Below are positions 16,875 to 24,986 of a stretch of DNA of 64,000 nt, piece after piece. This stretch comes from Bradyrhizobium sp. CCGE-LA001 (GTDB lineage Bacteria > Pseudomonadota > Alphaproteobacteria > Rhizobiales > Xanthobacteraceae). The notes below the pieces were generated by a model that was given only the letters and a program-made list of their open reading frames with translations, made no database searches and had not been told where the DNA came from. Numbering within the stretch: position 1 is the stretch's first letter; every line of letters begins with the position of its first letter. The translations under genes were made by a program, and so were the position numbers. The DNA is taken from contig NZ_CP013949.1 of assembly GCF_000296215.2 (NCBI RefSeq), forward strand, positions 806,001 to 870,000. Direction: 5' to 3'.

Positions 16875-17288
16875 TCAATCCGGTTTGCGGCTGGTCGCCG
16901 TGGCGTGACCTGGCCTCTGGCCGCGCGCCTTGACGGGTGCTTTGGCCGTATGCCGCGCGGGCTTCGTGAATGCTATGCGCAGATCGTCGAGCATGGTCGC
17001 GAAGTCGCGCGAGAGCGCGTCCCTTCGGCCGACCAGCACGTAATCATGATGGGGTTGCATCGACACCGGATCGAGCCGCTTCACCAGTTCGCGAAGCCGG
17101 CGCCGGATACGATTGCGCTCGGGGGCGTTGCCGTTCTTCTTGGTGACGGTGAAGCCGATCCGGATCGGGCCGGAATCGTCCCGGCCAAGGCTTTTTCGGT
17201 CAAGGCTTTGCAGGACGAACGCGGGACTATTCGCCCGCGCGCCATTGGCAACGGCGAGGAAATCCGCCCGCTGCCTCAGCCGATCCAT
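16875..17288 (-). CDS. rnpA: Ribonuclease P protein component
   Basis: A 137-residue basic protein that binds the RNase P RNA for tRNA 5' maturation. It contains RIGFTVTKKNGNAPERNRIR with RRLREL, the conserved RNR motif of the family. A basic Lys/Pro/Ala-rich C-terminal extension (about residues 110-137) is longer than in E. coli RnpA, as is common in alphaproteobacteria. It lies between rpmH and yidC in the classic order. Confidence 0.95.
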   Translation of the reverse strand: MDRLRQRADFLAVANGARANSPAFVLQSLDRKSLGRDDSGPIRIGFTVTKKNGNAPERNRIRRRLRELVKRLDPVSMQPHHDYVLVGRRDALSRDFATMLDDLRIAFTKPARHTAKAPVKARGQRPGHATATSRKPD

Positions 17289-17316
17289 GATGAAATCCCG
17301 GAAAAGGGGGTCCGGC

Positions 17317-17451
17317 TCAGGCGCTCAGACGCTTGCGGCCGCGGGCGCGGCGGGCGGCGAGAACCTTGCGGCCGCCGGCAGTGGCGAGACGGGCACGGAA
17401 GCCGTGACGGCGCTTGCGCACCAGTTTGCTGGGTTGATAAGTCCGCTTCAC
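17317..17451 (-). CDS. rpmH: 50S ribosomal protein L34
   Basis: A 44-residue L34 starting VKRTYQPSKLVRKRRHGFRA and ending ARRARGRKRLSA. The start is the GTG at 17451, preceded by GGAG about nine bases upstream; a longer frame from 17520 would add non-family residues. It is the first gene of the minus-strand series rpmH-rnpA-yidC-engB. Confidence 0.96.
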   Translation of the reverse strand: MKRTYQPSKLVRKRRHGFRARLATAGGRKVLAARRARGRKRLSA

Positions 17452-17799
17452 GGGTTTTTCTCCGCTGACCGGGCAATTTGCCTGTAGAATTGATGGTAAA
17501 GTCCCGAAGATGCTGCCCAAAACGGGCCCTTTTCGGCCCCAAGAGAGCCGCTCCCGGCGTCACACCGGGTCATCGCGGACAATTCGCGCGGCTTATAAGG
17601 GAGCGCCTTGTTTTCGTCAACGCCGCACAAGCGCGCGATTTTCGTGAATATCGCTGTTTGCGCGGGGTTTTTAACCCTTGAGGTGGCGACTCGCGCTATT
17701 AGCGCCTACATCCCACCTCGGCAGATTAGCGATCCGTAATTTGACCGTATCCCAGGCGGGTCGCATCTTGCATCCGCCAAGCCAACAGGGGCGAATCTC
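17452..17799. other. Divergent intergenic region between rpmH and the histidine kinase
   Basis: 348 bp without a supported gene. It must hold the rpmH promoter and that of the kinase. Nested inverted repeats lie at 17680-17719 (GAGGTGG ... CCACCTC around GCGCT/AGCGC), and GGGTT-TTT-AACCC lies at 17665-17677; these could be operators or a terminator. No promoter boxes could be assigned with confidence. Confidence 0.5.
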
Positions 17800-19302
17800 G
17801 TGGCAGCCACCGATCGCCAGCCGATCCAGGATACGGATCAGCCGGACCAGCCGGCGATACGGCCGCGTGGATCGCGCGGGCTTGGGTTGTCCGGCAAGCT
17901 GCTGCTGCTCACCATTCCCTTGGTGATGATCGCCGCGGTGCTGCTCTACGTGCCGGCCATCGCGAATTTCTGGGTCAACCGGCTGAATGATCGCGTAGCG
18001 GCGGCCAACACCGCGGCGCTGGTGCTGGATGCGGCGCCGCTCGGCATGGTCCCCGATTCGCTGTCGCGGCAGATACTGAAGAGCATCAATGCCCGCGCCG
18101 TCGCCATCAAGATGGGCCAGCAGCGCCGGCTGCTTGCCAGCGACAACATTCCGGCCGCCATCGAGCACGACATCGACCTGCGCGATATGACGGCCTGGGA
18201 GGCGATCACCGGCTCGTTCCGGATGATGCTGGAGACCGGCAACCAGGCCATCCGCATCGTCGGCCCCGGCGTCGGCAATGCCCAGTTCATCGAGATCGTC
18301 ACCGACGAATTGCCGCTGCGGAAGCAGATGTACCGCTTCTCCCGCAATCTCGTCGTGGTCGCGCTGATCATCGCGGTGCTGACCGCGGGCCTCGTCTATC
18401 TCGCGCTCCATTATCTCTTCGTGCGCCCGATGCGGCGGCTGACCGCGAGCCTGGTCGGCTTCCACGAGAACCCCGAAAGCTCGGCCGGCATCATCGTGCC
18501 GAGCCAGCGCAGCGACGAGATCGGGGTTGCCGAACGCGAATTGTCGGACATGCAGCGCGACCTGATGTCGATGCTGAATCAGAAGAGCCGCCTCGCCGCC
18601 CTCGGTCTTGCCGTCTCCAAGATCAACCACGATCTGCGCAATCTGCTCGCCTCGGCCCAGCTTCTGTCGGACCAGCTCGCCAGCGTGCCGGATCCGCGGG
18701 TGCAACGCTTCGCGCCAAAGCTGGTGCGCTCGCTCGAGCGTGCCATTGCCTTCTGCCAGTCGACGCTGTCCTACGGCCGTGCCCAGGAGGCCGCGCCCGA
18801 CCGCCGCATGATCCTGATCGAGCCGGTCGTCCTGGAGGTGCGCGAGACCGCGGGCCTCGCCTCGGACGTCTCGATCGCCTGGGTTGCCGCGATCGAGCGC
18901 GGGCTCGCCGTCGATGCCGACCCCGACCAGCTGTTCCGCGTGCTGCTCAACCTCGTCCGCAACGCCGCCCAGGCCCTGGAAACCCATGCCTCGTCCGGCG
19001 ATGGCGGCGTGCAGCAGATCCGGATCACCGGAAAGCGTGAGGGCGCGGTCGCGATCCTCGAGGTCTCCGACACCGGCCCCGGCGTCCCCCAGAAGACCCG
19101 GGAGCACCTGTTCGAGGCGTTCCAGACCTCCGGTCGCCCCGGCGGCAGCGGCCTTGGCCTTGCCATCGCCGCCGAGCTGGTCCGCGCCCATGGCGGCGAC
19201 ATCCACCTCGTCGAAGGCACCATCGGCGCCACCTTCCGCATCGTCATCCCCGACCGCCCCGTGGAACTGCTCTCCATCCGCAATGAGCGGCAGCGGGCGT
19301 AG
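17800..19302 (+). CDS. Sensor histidine kinase (orphan)
   Basis: A 500-residue two-component kinase. Two membrane segments (about residues 33-55 and 188-208) flank a periplasmic sensor of about 130 residues with no family I recognise. Then come a HAMP-like linker, the H-box SKINHDLRNLLASAQLLSDQ, the N-box NLVRNAAQALE, the G1 motif DTGPGVP and G2 GGSGLGLAIA. The start is the GTG at 17800 with CAGGGG upstream. No response regulator gene is adjacent, so its partner is elsewhere or it acts in a branched pathway. Confidence 0.9.
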   Translation: MAATDRQPIQDTDQPDQPAIRPRGSRGLGLSGKLLLLTIPLVMIAAVLLYVPAIANFWVNRLNDRVAAANTAALVLDAAPLGMVPDSLSRQILKSINARAVAIKMGQQRRLLASDNIPAAIEHDIDLRDMTAWEAITGSFRMMLETGNQAIRIVGPGVGNAQFIEIVTDELPLRKQMYRFSRNLVVVALIIAVLTAGLVYLALHYLFVRPMRRLTASLVGFHENPESSAGIIVPSQRSDEIGVAERELSDMQRDLMSMLNQKSRLAALGLAVSKINHDLRNLLASAQLLSDQLASVPDPRVQRFAPKLVRSLERAIAFCQSTLSYGRAQEAAPDRRMILIEPVVLEVRETAGLASDVSIAWVAAIERGLAVDADPDQLFRVLLNLVRNAAQALETHASSGDGGVQQIRITGKREGAVAILEVSDTGPGVPQKTREHLFEAFQTSGRPGGSGLGLAIAAELVRAHGGDIHLVEGTIGATFRIVIPDRPVELLSIRNERQRA

Positions 19303-19322
19303 TCGGCCAAAGGCCCTCTGCC

Positions 19323-19363
19323 GTCAGTCCGGGCCCGCGCCTTCGTCGCGCCCCGGAATGACG
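19323..19363. repeat. Degenerate single arm of an intergenic repeat (family C-like)
   Basis: GTCAGTCCGGGCCCGCGCCT and TCGCGCCCCGGAATGACGG resemble the right arm of the element at 10768-10909 but lack a clear partner. It lies just after the histidine kinase gene. Confidence 0.4.
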
Positions 19364-19509
19364 GCGAGACGGTGCAAATACGCGAAAATCTCCCCATCCC
19401 GACGCTTGCCAATCGGGGCAAGAGCGGTTAGTCAGAGCGCTCCTTCGCACCCCCTCCGGCCCCGCCGGGGGCTGCGTGCGGGCTCAAGCCCGCGCTGTTT
19501 GCGAAAAAC

Positions 19510-19586
19510 GCGCCCGTAGCTCAGCTGGATAGAGCATCAGACTACGAATCTGAGGGTCGGACGTTCGAATCGTTCCGGGCGCGCCA
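19510..19586 (+). tRNA. tRNA-Arg (anticodon ACG)
   Basis: A 77-nt cloverleaf. The acceptor stem GCGCCCG pairs with CGGGCGC, then discriminator G and an encoded CCA. The D stem is GCTC/GAGC, the anticodon stem TCAGA/TCTGA encloses loop CTACGAA with anticodon ACG at 19544-19546, and the T arm is GGACG-TTCGAAT-CGTTC. A34 is expected to be edited to inosine so that CGU, CGC and CGA are read. Confidence 0.97.
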
Positions 19587-19608
19587 TTTCGGTAGTAAGT
19601 ACGTCCCC

Positions 19609-20511
19609 ATGCGTACCATCGATCGTCTGCTCTTCGTCCTCGCTCTTTTCTTCGCAATCGCAGCCGCGCTGGCGCTTCCCGCGCGTGCGGCCGAAACCTG
19701 CCCGTTCATCAGCGCCCAGGAGCTCGCCCGCGCGATGCCGGCGCTGAAATGGTCGCTGATCTCAAATCAGGACGGCCGCGGCTGCATCTATCAGGCCGGG
19801 CGCGGCGATACGATGATGCTGACCGTGTTCCGCAATCCCGACAAGGACCGCGCCAGGGAATTGTACGCGACCTTCGTCAAGACGCTCGCCGAGCGCATGC
19901 CGCTGAGCGCGGTGGCGGGGATCGGCGAGGAGGGCCAACGCGGAACGAGCGCCGCCGGCGCGGAGCGCCAGGAAGCCTCGGTCGTCGCTCTGTCCGGCGA
20001 TTACATTTTGCAGATCACCGTCTATCCGACCGGCCGGCGTGCCGACGATGCGCTGCTCGGACCGCTCACCGAAGCCGCACGCGTTGCCGTCGCCAACGTG
20101 AGCAGGAGCAGCGAGCGGTTCGGCAATTGCGAGTGGCTCACGGCTGCGGATGCCGACGGTTTTCTCGACACGAGCACGCTGACGGTCCAACGCACCGGCG
20201 CGGGCAGCTGCATGATGTTCGATCGCGAGGCCAACACGATGATCACCGCGGTGATCGCGACCTCGCGCGACACCGCCGTCCAGATGATGAAGCGCGCAGG
20301 CCCGTGCACGCATGTGTCGATCCCCGAGCTCGGCAGCGAAGCGTTCGGCGAGCATTCCTGCACCAAGGGCAACGGCAACGCCGTCACCATCTATGTCTGG
20401 AAGAACGGCAAGCAGGCTTCGATCGTGTTCGCCCCGGTGAAGCCGCATCCGGAGTCCGGCTCGGTCGAGCGTCTGAAGGCGGTCGCCGGGCGCGTCTATG
20501 GGAAACTGTAA
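19609..20511 (+). CDS. Hypothetical exported protein
   Basis: A 300-residue protein with a signal peptide (MRTIDRLLFVLALFFAIAAA... ending ARA, cleavage near residue 28). The mature part has paired cysteines (ETCPFISAQEL / GRGCIYQAG; FGNCEWL / GSCMMFD; PCTHVSI / HSCTKGNG). The spacing suggests two related halves, each beginning with a Cys-containing segment. It is probably periplasmic. It begins 23 bp after the tRNA. No named domain was recognised. Confidence 0.8.
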   Translation: MRTIDRLLFVLALFFAIAAALALPARAAETCPFISAQELARAMPALKWSLISNQDGRGCIYQAGRGDTMMLTVFRNPDKDRARELYATFVKTLAERMPLSAVAGIGEEGQRGTSAAGAERQEASVVALSGDYILQITVYPTGRRADDALLGPLTEAARVAVANVSRSSERFGNCEWLTAADADGFLDTSTLTVQRTGAGSCMMFDREANTMITAVIATSRDTAVQMMKRAGPCTHVSIPELGSEAFGEHSCTKGNGNAVTIYVWKNGKQASIVFAPVKPHPESGSVERLKAVAGRVYGKL

Positions 20512-20523
20512 CGGCGGGTTTGG

Positions 20524-20703
20524 CTACTCTGTGCCTTCGTCCCTGTCGGGCGGGACGTGGCGCCGAAGGTCCATTCTGTCGTGAAGGATACGCACGATTT
20601 CGATCGTGTTGTCCAGTGCGGCCCGGTACATCAGGAAGTGGCTTCCACGCCGGCCGTGCCGCGCCACGTGAAGCGTGCGAAGGCCTGCCATGCCATATGG
20701 CAT
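20524..20703 (-). pseudogene. Truncated RelE/ParE-family toxin (C-terminal remnant)
   Basis: A 59-residue frame whose core (LRTLHVARHGRRGSHFLMYR and TIEIVRILHDRMDLRRHV) matches the C-terminal half of ParE-type toxins, which are normally about 95-100 residues. The N-terminal half is absent: upstream sequence carries inverted repeats and then the PhyH gene. No antitoxin gene is next to it. Family ParE toxins poison DNA gyrase; this one is probably inactive. Confidence 0.6.
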
Positions 20704-20735
20704 AATACGCCATATGCATCTCATCGCCTCAACCC

Positions 20736-20767
20736 GAACGTTTGCTTCGTATCCAAAGCAAACGTTC
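20736..20767. repeat. Perfect 12-bp inverted repeat (hairpin) between the toxin remnant and the PhyH gene
   Basis: GAACGTTTGCTT (20736-20747) and AAGCAAACGTTC (20756-20767) around an 8-nt loop. A second perfect palindrome, ATGCCATATGGCAT, lies at 20690-20703. The AT content is higher than the surroundings. It could terminate the PhyH transcript or mark the end of a lost mobile element. Confidence 0.6.
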
Positions 20768-20836
20768 TGGTGGCTGTCGCGTTCGGCGGCGGCAAGTCCA
20801 TCGATTCCGGACCGGCCAGCCGCCCCGGATGTCCGA

Positions 20837-21625
20837 CTACACCAACCCACAAGCCCGCCGGATCGCGATCTGGACCGGCGAAGGCGGCAGCGCCGGATCG
20901 AGCTCGCCCTTCGGCCGCAGTGGCGGCTGTGCCATGAAGCGCGGCCGTGTCCCTCGATGGGGTTGCGCGGCATGAACCAGGAACGGATGGCACAGATAGA
21001 CGCTGCCTGCCGTGCCGGTCGCAAATTCAACCTCGCAATCCTGCGTCGACGTCCAGTCCGCGGCCGCGAGCTGCCGCAGCGTCGCGCCTGCCTCGCCATA
21101 GGGCAGCAGCTCGCGCGCGGTGGTCGCATGCGAGCCTTTGCGGATCCGCGTGGGCGCATCGTCGTCGCAGACATCCGAGAGCAGGAACAGCATCAGCAGC
21201 GCACGCCCGCTGCTCGTCACATTGGCGCGCCATTCCATGAAGTCAGCATTGGTGGTGCCAAAGCTCATGTCGACATGCCAGCCATCGTCGCCTGGCGATT
21301 GCGATGATGGAAAGCGGATCGGAAAGGTTCCGAGGCCCGTGGGTGCAAGCCAGCGCCCTTCGCCGACGAGTTGATCGTAGGCCCTGTGCAGAAGCGGTGT
21401 GTTCGCCGCGTCAACGAAGGGAGGCGAAGCTTTGGCGCCTACCCGGATCACGGGCTGGGTCCAATCTTGGGGCTGGTCCGGCGACTGGCCGATATCTGCC
21501 CACAGCTCGTTCCTGCATTGATTGGCAATGTCGGCGCTGAAGGCGTTCTCGAGTTTGACGAAACCGTCGTCGATGAAGCTCTGGACCTGACGAGGCGTCA
21601 GGCCAGCTTGTTTGGTCTTGGGCAT
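20837..21625 (-). CDS. Phytanoyl-CoA dioxygenase (PhyH) family protein
   Basis: A 262-residue Fe(II)/2-oxoglutarate-dependent oxygenase-like protein. The metal ligands HxD are in DGWHVDMSFG (H117, D119), and the distal His is in LVHAAQPHRG (H218) followed by TRPRFM, whose Arg would bind 2-oxoglutarate. The N-terminus TPRQVQSFIDDGFVKLENAF is the typical PhyH opening. Substrate unknown. It stands alone on the minus strand. Confidence 0.85.
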   Translation of the reverse strand: MPKTKQAGLTPRQVQSFIDDGFVKLENAFSADIANQCRNELWADIGQSPDQPQDWTQPVIRVGAKASPPFVDAANTPLLHRAYDQLVGEGRWLAPTGLGTFPIRFPSSQSPGDDGWHVDMSFGTTNADFMEWRANVTSSGRALLMLFLLSDVCDDDAPTRIRKGSHATTARELLPYGEAGATLRQLAAADWTSTQDCEVEFATGTAGSVYLCHPFLVHAAQPHRGTRPRFMAQPPLRPKGELDPALPPSPVQIAIRRACGLV

Positions 21626-21862
21626 TGCACATTTCTCCGCTCGGCCAGCGCATCGCGCGCCGCCGTTTGATCTGATTGGCGCAGGCGCGCCGAACGACGT
21701 TCTGCCGTTCAGATCAGCGGAAAGAATGTGGAGATGAACATCATGGCGTGAACGTATAGCGCTGCGGAGCGCGGAATCAAGACAGGCTTGCCGCCTGGCG
21801 CGCAGGCCGCATAGCGGCAGCCTCTCGCGGAACGAGAAGGCTGCCGCAGCTTCACAGCTACG

Positions 21863-22237
21863 TCACGGGCAAGGATGACGGAGACCGTCGCGGCCGAGAT
21901 AAGTGCCGGAGCCGGGATCGTAGGAGCGGAAACGCTGCGCGCAGTAGGAGGCGGCGTTGCTTTGAGCCTGGCTGTTGGCGATGGCGCCGCCGATGATCGC
22001 GCCTGCCGCGAGGCCGCCGAGGACGGCTGCGCCGGTGCCGTAGCCGTGGTGGTGCCTGTGGCCGTAATAGCCATGCCGATGCCCATGTCCGTGCCAGTGT
22101 CGGTACTGCACCTGCTGCACGCCTGAGTCCGGACCGGGATTGCCGATCGGCAGAGGCGCCGCGAGCACCGGCGAAGTGGCCGTCGAAAGCATCGCTCCAG
22201 CGGCCGCGAGGACGACGAAAGTTCTACGCATTGTCAT
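21863..22237 (-). CDS. BA14K family exported protein, His-rich
   Basis: About 124 residues from the ATG at 22237, which has GGAG nine bases upstream. A signal peptide (MTMRRTFVVLAAAGAMLSTA ... VLA) is followed by a His/Gly/Tyr-rich stretch (HWHGHGHRHGYYGHRHHH), a Gly/Ala-rich hydrophobic segment (AAVLGGLAAGAIIGGAIA) and the BA14K C-terminal signature YCAQRFRSYDPGSGTYLG. The family is named after a 14-kDa immunoreactive Brucella protein. The His cluster could bind metal ions. Confidence 0.85.
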   Translation of the reverse strand: MTMRRTFVVLAAAGAMLSTATSPVLAAPLPIGNPGPDSGVQQVQYRHWHGHGHRHGYYGHRHHHGYGTGAAVLGGLAAGAIIGGAIANSQAQSNAASYCAQRFRSYDPGSGTYLGRDGLRHPCP

Positions 22238-22409
22238 GTCTGGCTCCATGTTGGTGAGGATGCCGGAGCAACGTCGGGTTGCCCGCTCCGTTCCTCCAAC
22301 GGCAGGCGAGCGTCACACCGCCGCAGAAAATGAACTGTTTGTAACATGGTGGCCGAGCAGGGCACTTCACGCGGGACCGGAAGGCGTCGCCCGCAAGCGC
22401 GACCCGCGG

Positions 22410-22673
22410 CTAAGTATCTTCGCCATCCCGCTGGCGGAAGGGGTCGGCGACATCGTCGTGACCGCTGCGGCTGCTGAAGAACATCAGGGCCATCAGCCCG
22501 CAGCCGATGAGCAGGGAGAAGAAAGCTCCAAGGCCAAGCGCGATCCAGCCATGCTTGCCCATCTCAACCCCGCTGCTGGCTCCCCAGACCGAGAAACCCC
22601 AAACGGCCGTGAGGATCAACATGGCTCCGAGAGCGACCAACAGGGCAATCTGACCGGCACTGATGTTCTTCAT
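22410..22673 (-). CDS. Small two-helix membrane protein, unknown
   Basis: An 87-residue protein with two membrane segments (IALLVALGAMLILTAVWGFS and IALGLGAFFSLLIGCGLMAL) and a charged tail (SRSGHDDVADPFRQRDGEDT). It begins MKNISAG. No family recognised. It is an isolated gene on the minus strand between the BA14K and Rnk-like genes. Confidence 0.65.
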   Translation of the reverse strand: MKNISAGQIALLVALGAMLILTAVWGFSVWGASSGVEMGKHGWIALGLGAFFSLLIGCGLMALMFFSSRSGHDDVADPFRQRDGEDT

Positions 22674-22821
22674 GGCGGTTCCCGTTGTTGTGCCTGACGA
22701 GACTCAATTGTGGAGAGCGCGAAGGCGTTCCTGTTATGAGGCTGAGCTTCGTGGTCCGTCTGGGCTGCAGGCGGACGCGCCTGACGGGCGCGCCCCTGTC
22801 TGCAATGATTGCCGTACAGCC

Positions 22822-23235
22822 TCACTCGGAGACGGCGAGAACGGTGAGCCCTCTTGTCCGCTTGTCGGGCGTCTCGAATTCGATGCGCTGTCCCTCCGAA
22901 AGGCCGATCAGGGCCGCTCCGACGGGCGTCAGGATCGAGATCCGGTTGAGCTCGATGTTTGCTTCGTGCGGATAGACGAGCACGATCTCCCGGCTCGCGC
23001 CGGATCCGTCATCGCGGTAGGTCACTTTGGAACCCATCCTGACCACGCCGCGCAAATCGTCCTCTTGCGCGAGGGTTGCGCGTTCCACTTCCCGGGCCAG
23101 AAACTGGGCGACGCGAGGAAACAGGTCCATGGTCGAATTCGCCAGTGAGCTGAGGCGCCGCGATTCATCCTCTGTGATCTTGATCGGAGGCAAGGTCGTC
23201 TGCCCTTGCTGACTCTCTGCTTCGAGCTTGCGCAT
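22822..23235 (-). CDS. Rnk/GreA-type nucleoside diphosphate kinase regulator-like protein
   Basis: A 137-residue protein with an N-terminal helical region (ITEDESRRLSSLAN) and a C-terminal GreA/GreB-type FKBP-like domain (VRMGSKVTYRD, YPHEANIELNRISILTPVGA, GLSEGQRIEFETPD). This matches Rnk, a short GreA relative that binds RNA polymerase. The start is the ATG at 23235 with AGGAGA upstream. It lies 10 bp after a related gene on the same strand. Confidence 0.85.
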   Translation of the reverse strand: MRKLEAESQQGQTTLPPIKITEDESRRLSSLANSTMDLFPRVAQFLAREVERATLAQEDDLRGVVRMGSKVTYRDDGSGASREIVLVYPHEANIELNRISILTPVGAALIGLSEGQRIEFETPDKRTRGLTVLAVSE

Positions 23236-23245
23236 GTGATGTCTC

Positions 23246-23710
23246 CTATGCGGCAGTTGGTCCGGGATCGTCATCGAACGGCTTGCTTTGATGCGGCCGC
23301 CGGAAGAACGGCACGACGTTCGAGCGAGATTGGGTGATGCTTTGAACCCTGACGACGTTCAGACAGCCCGCCACGAAATATGGCATCTGGTCGCCGACCC
23401 GCAGTCCGATCAATGCCGCCCCCAAAGGTGTCAGGACCGAAATGCTGTCCGCATTCCAGCACGCCTCGGGCCAGACCAATTGCACGGTGCGACGCGGGAC
23501 GCCCCAATTCGTGCAATACGTGACCCATGATCCCATGGTTACCACTGAGCTTAGATCGTCGTCGCACGCATCCGGCACGATCTCGGCGCGGTTGATTTCA
23601 CCTGTGAGGAAGATCCCGTTCAGATCGCCTTTCTGTGCGGCAAGACGGGCAAGCTGTTCGAGCCGCGGATAGTCCGCTGCGCTAAGCATGATTTTTGGAA
23701 GAGGCACCAC
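23246..23710 (-). CDS. Rnk/GreA-like protein, divergent tandem paralogue
   Basis: About 154 residues. It contains VTMGSWVTYC and LVWPEACWNADSISVLTPLG with AALIGLRVGDQMPYFVAG, which align with the downstream neighbour (VRMGSKVTYRD; LVYPHEANIELNRISILTPV). The C-terminus is extended and Pro/Ser-rich. The start is uncertain: GTG at 23710 follows AAGGAG by six bases; a TTG at 23731 would add seven residues. The pair probably arose by tandem duplication and is probably co-transcribed. Confidence 0.75.
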   Translation of the reverse strand: MVPLPKIMLSAADYPRLEQLARLAAQKGDLNGIFLTGEINRAEIVPDACDDDLSSVVTMGSWVTYCTNWGVPRRTVQLVWPEACWNADSISVLTPLGAALIGLRVGDQMPYFVAGCLNVVRVQSITQSRSNVVPFFRRPHQSKPFDDDPGPTAA

Positions 23711-23963
23711 GGCGCACTCCTTCTGCTTCAATACGACATCTCGGTGGAGGTCACGAAAGCTGGAAAAGAGCCCGGACGGCGCGCAGCCGTCCGGCTAACC
23801 GCCTGCTTGGAGGCGGCCGGCGTGCAGAGCGAAACGCGCGGTGCGCGCGTCTATGTCGACGACATATGCCATGACGCACTGACTATAGTGATTTAGCCCG
23901 CTGGAAACATTGCGGCGAAACCGCACAGCCGCGAGCAGAGTGTCATGCATGCGCGCTTCCTCG

Positions 23964-24290
23964 TCACCGCAGGCCCTGTTCATCGATTAGAATGCGATGG
24001 ATTTCGATGCGCTCGGGCAGCTCGATCAGGAATTCCGCATCGCGCGCGAGATGATGGACCTTGGTCGGCTCGCCCTTGGTGAAAGCCGTCATGGCCGCGA
24101 TGTCCGCCCAATAGGAGATGGTCGTGAACCACGTCTCATCGTCGCGGTCCTCGCGCAATTGCTGCACGCCGAGCGCGGTCTTTCGCAGCGGCGGAATGCC
24201 TTCCGCCTGCAGATAGGCCTGGTAGGCGTCGGCGCGATCGCGGCGGGTGCGGCCGCGCCAGATGCGGGCGATGGTCGGTTTGGTCGGCAT
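23964..24290 (-). CDS. Antibiotic biosynthesis monooxygenase-like (ABM fold) protein
   Basis: A 108-residue protein starting MPTKPTIARIWRGRTRRDRA. The pattern IARIWRGRT ... YQAYLQAEGIPPLRKTALGV ... DETWFTTISYWADIAAMTAF fits the dimeric alpha/beta ABM-like fold. The ATG at 24290 has GGAG just upstream. The family often acts on quinones or other small aromatics, but members without known substrate are frequent; no function is assigned. Confidence 0.7.
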   Translation of the reverse strand: MPTKPTIARIWRGRTRRDRADAYQAYLQAEGIPPLRKTALGVQQLREDRDDETWFTTISYWADIAAMTAFTKGEPTKVHHLARDAEFLIELPERIEIHRILIDEQGLR

Positions 24291-24501
24291 GATGGACTCC
24301 CTTGCGGCGTCTGGAACACGGGCCAGACTCGCTGGCCTCAATAACCCGGTGCTTCGCTTTGCCGTTTCACGCGCCAGGATCTCGTTCGCCCATTCCAGGC
24401 GCAGCACGCGAGTTCAGCTGTAATTTGCTTCACACGCAAGCGTGCACAATGGCGCTACACGAACCGGACCGCGCTCCGCGCGGCCTGGCTCGGAGCTGGC
24501 G

Positions 24502-24660
24502 ATGATGGCCGCATTGGCAAGGGCAATATCCCGCGCGATGAGAACCGACATCGACGCCGAAACCCTGAAGATTCTCATGGTCTTCGCGGGAGCGGCGGCG
24601 CTGCTCTCCTTCGCGGCCGCGATGATCTACCGACAGGCCTTGAAGGCAGCCTTGCTGTGA
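24502..24660 (+). CDS. Possible small membrane protein
   Basis: A 52-residue frame beginning MMAALARAISRAMRTDIDAE, with one hydrophobic segment (ILMVFAGAAALLSFAAAMIY) and a short basic end. GGAG lies six bases before the ATG at 24502; an in-frame start at 24442 is possible. Only the membrane helix and ribosome binding site support it. Confidence 0.45.
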   Translation: MMAALARAISRAMRTDIDAETLKILMVFAGAAALLSFAAAMIYRQALKAALL

Positions 24661-24757
24661 GAGGGTAGATCTCGCATCGCGCCGAGCTTCACAGTGCCAG
24701 GAACTTCCATTTTTTCCCGGCGTTGAACATCGGCCCCACGAGCGGCCGGTCCGGACG

Positions 24758-24976
24758 ATGAAGAACTTTTCCAACGCCGAATTTTCCCCAGAGGTGATCG
24801 AGCTGATGACCGCCGCGCTGGAAGCTGCGGTCGCCACCCTGCCGGAGCCCGTGCAGTCCTCGCATGTCAATGCGCTCGCCGAATCCATCCTGCGCACCGC
24901 CGGCTCCGGTGAGCGCAATCCCGCTGCGCTCCAGCGGATCGCCTTGATGGAGCTGCAACTGGCGCCCCGCAATTGA
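24758..24976 (+). CDS. Hypothetical small soluble protein
   Basis: A 72-residue, mostly helical protein (MKNFSNAEFSPEVIELMTAA ... ALAESILRTAGSGERNPAAL). I do not recognise a named family, but composition and codon use are those of a real gene and it lies 10 bp before the next gene on the same strand. It is probably co-transcribed with the exported protein that follows. Confidence 0.65.
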   Translation: MKNFSNAEFSPEVIELMTAALEAAVATLPEPVQSSHVNALAESILRTAGSGERNPAALQRIALMELQLAPRN

Positions 24977-24986
24977 TGAGGCCGAC

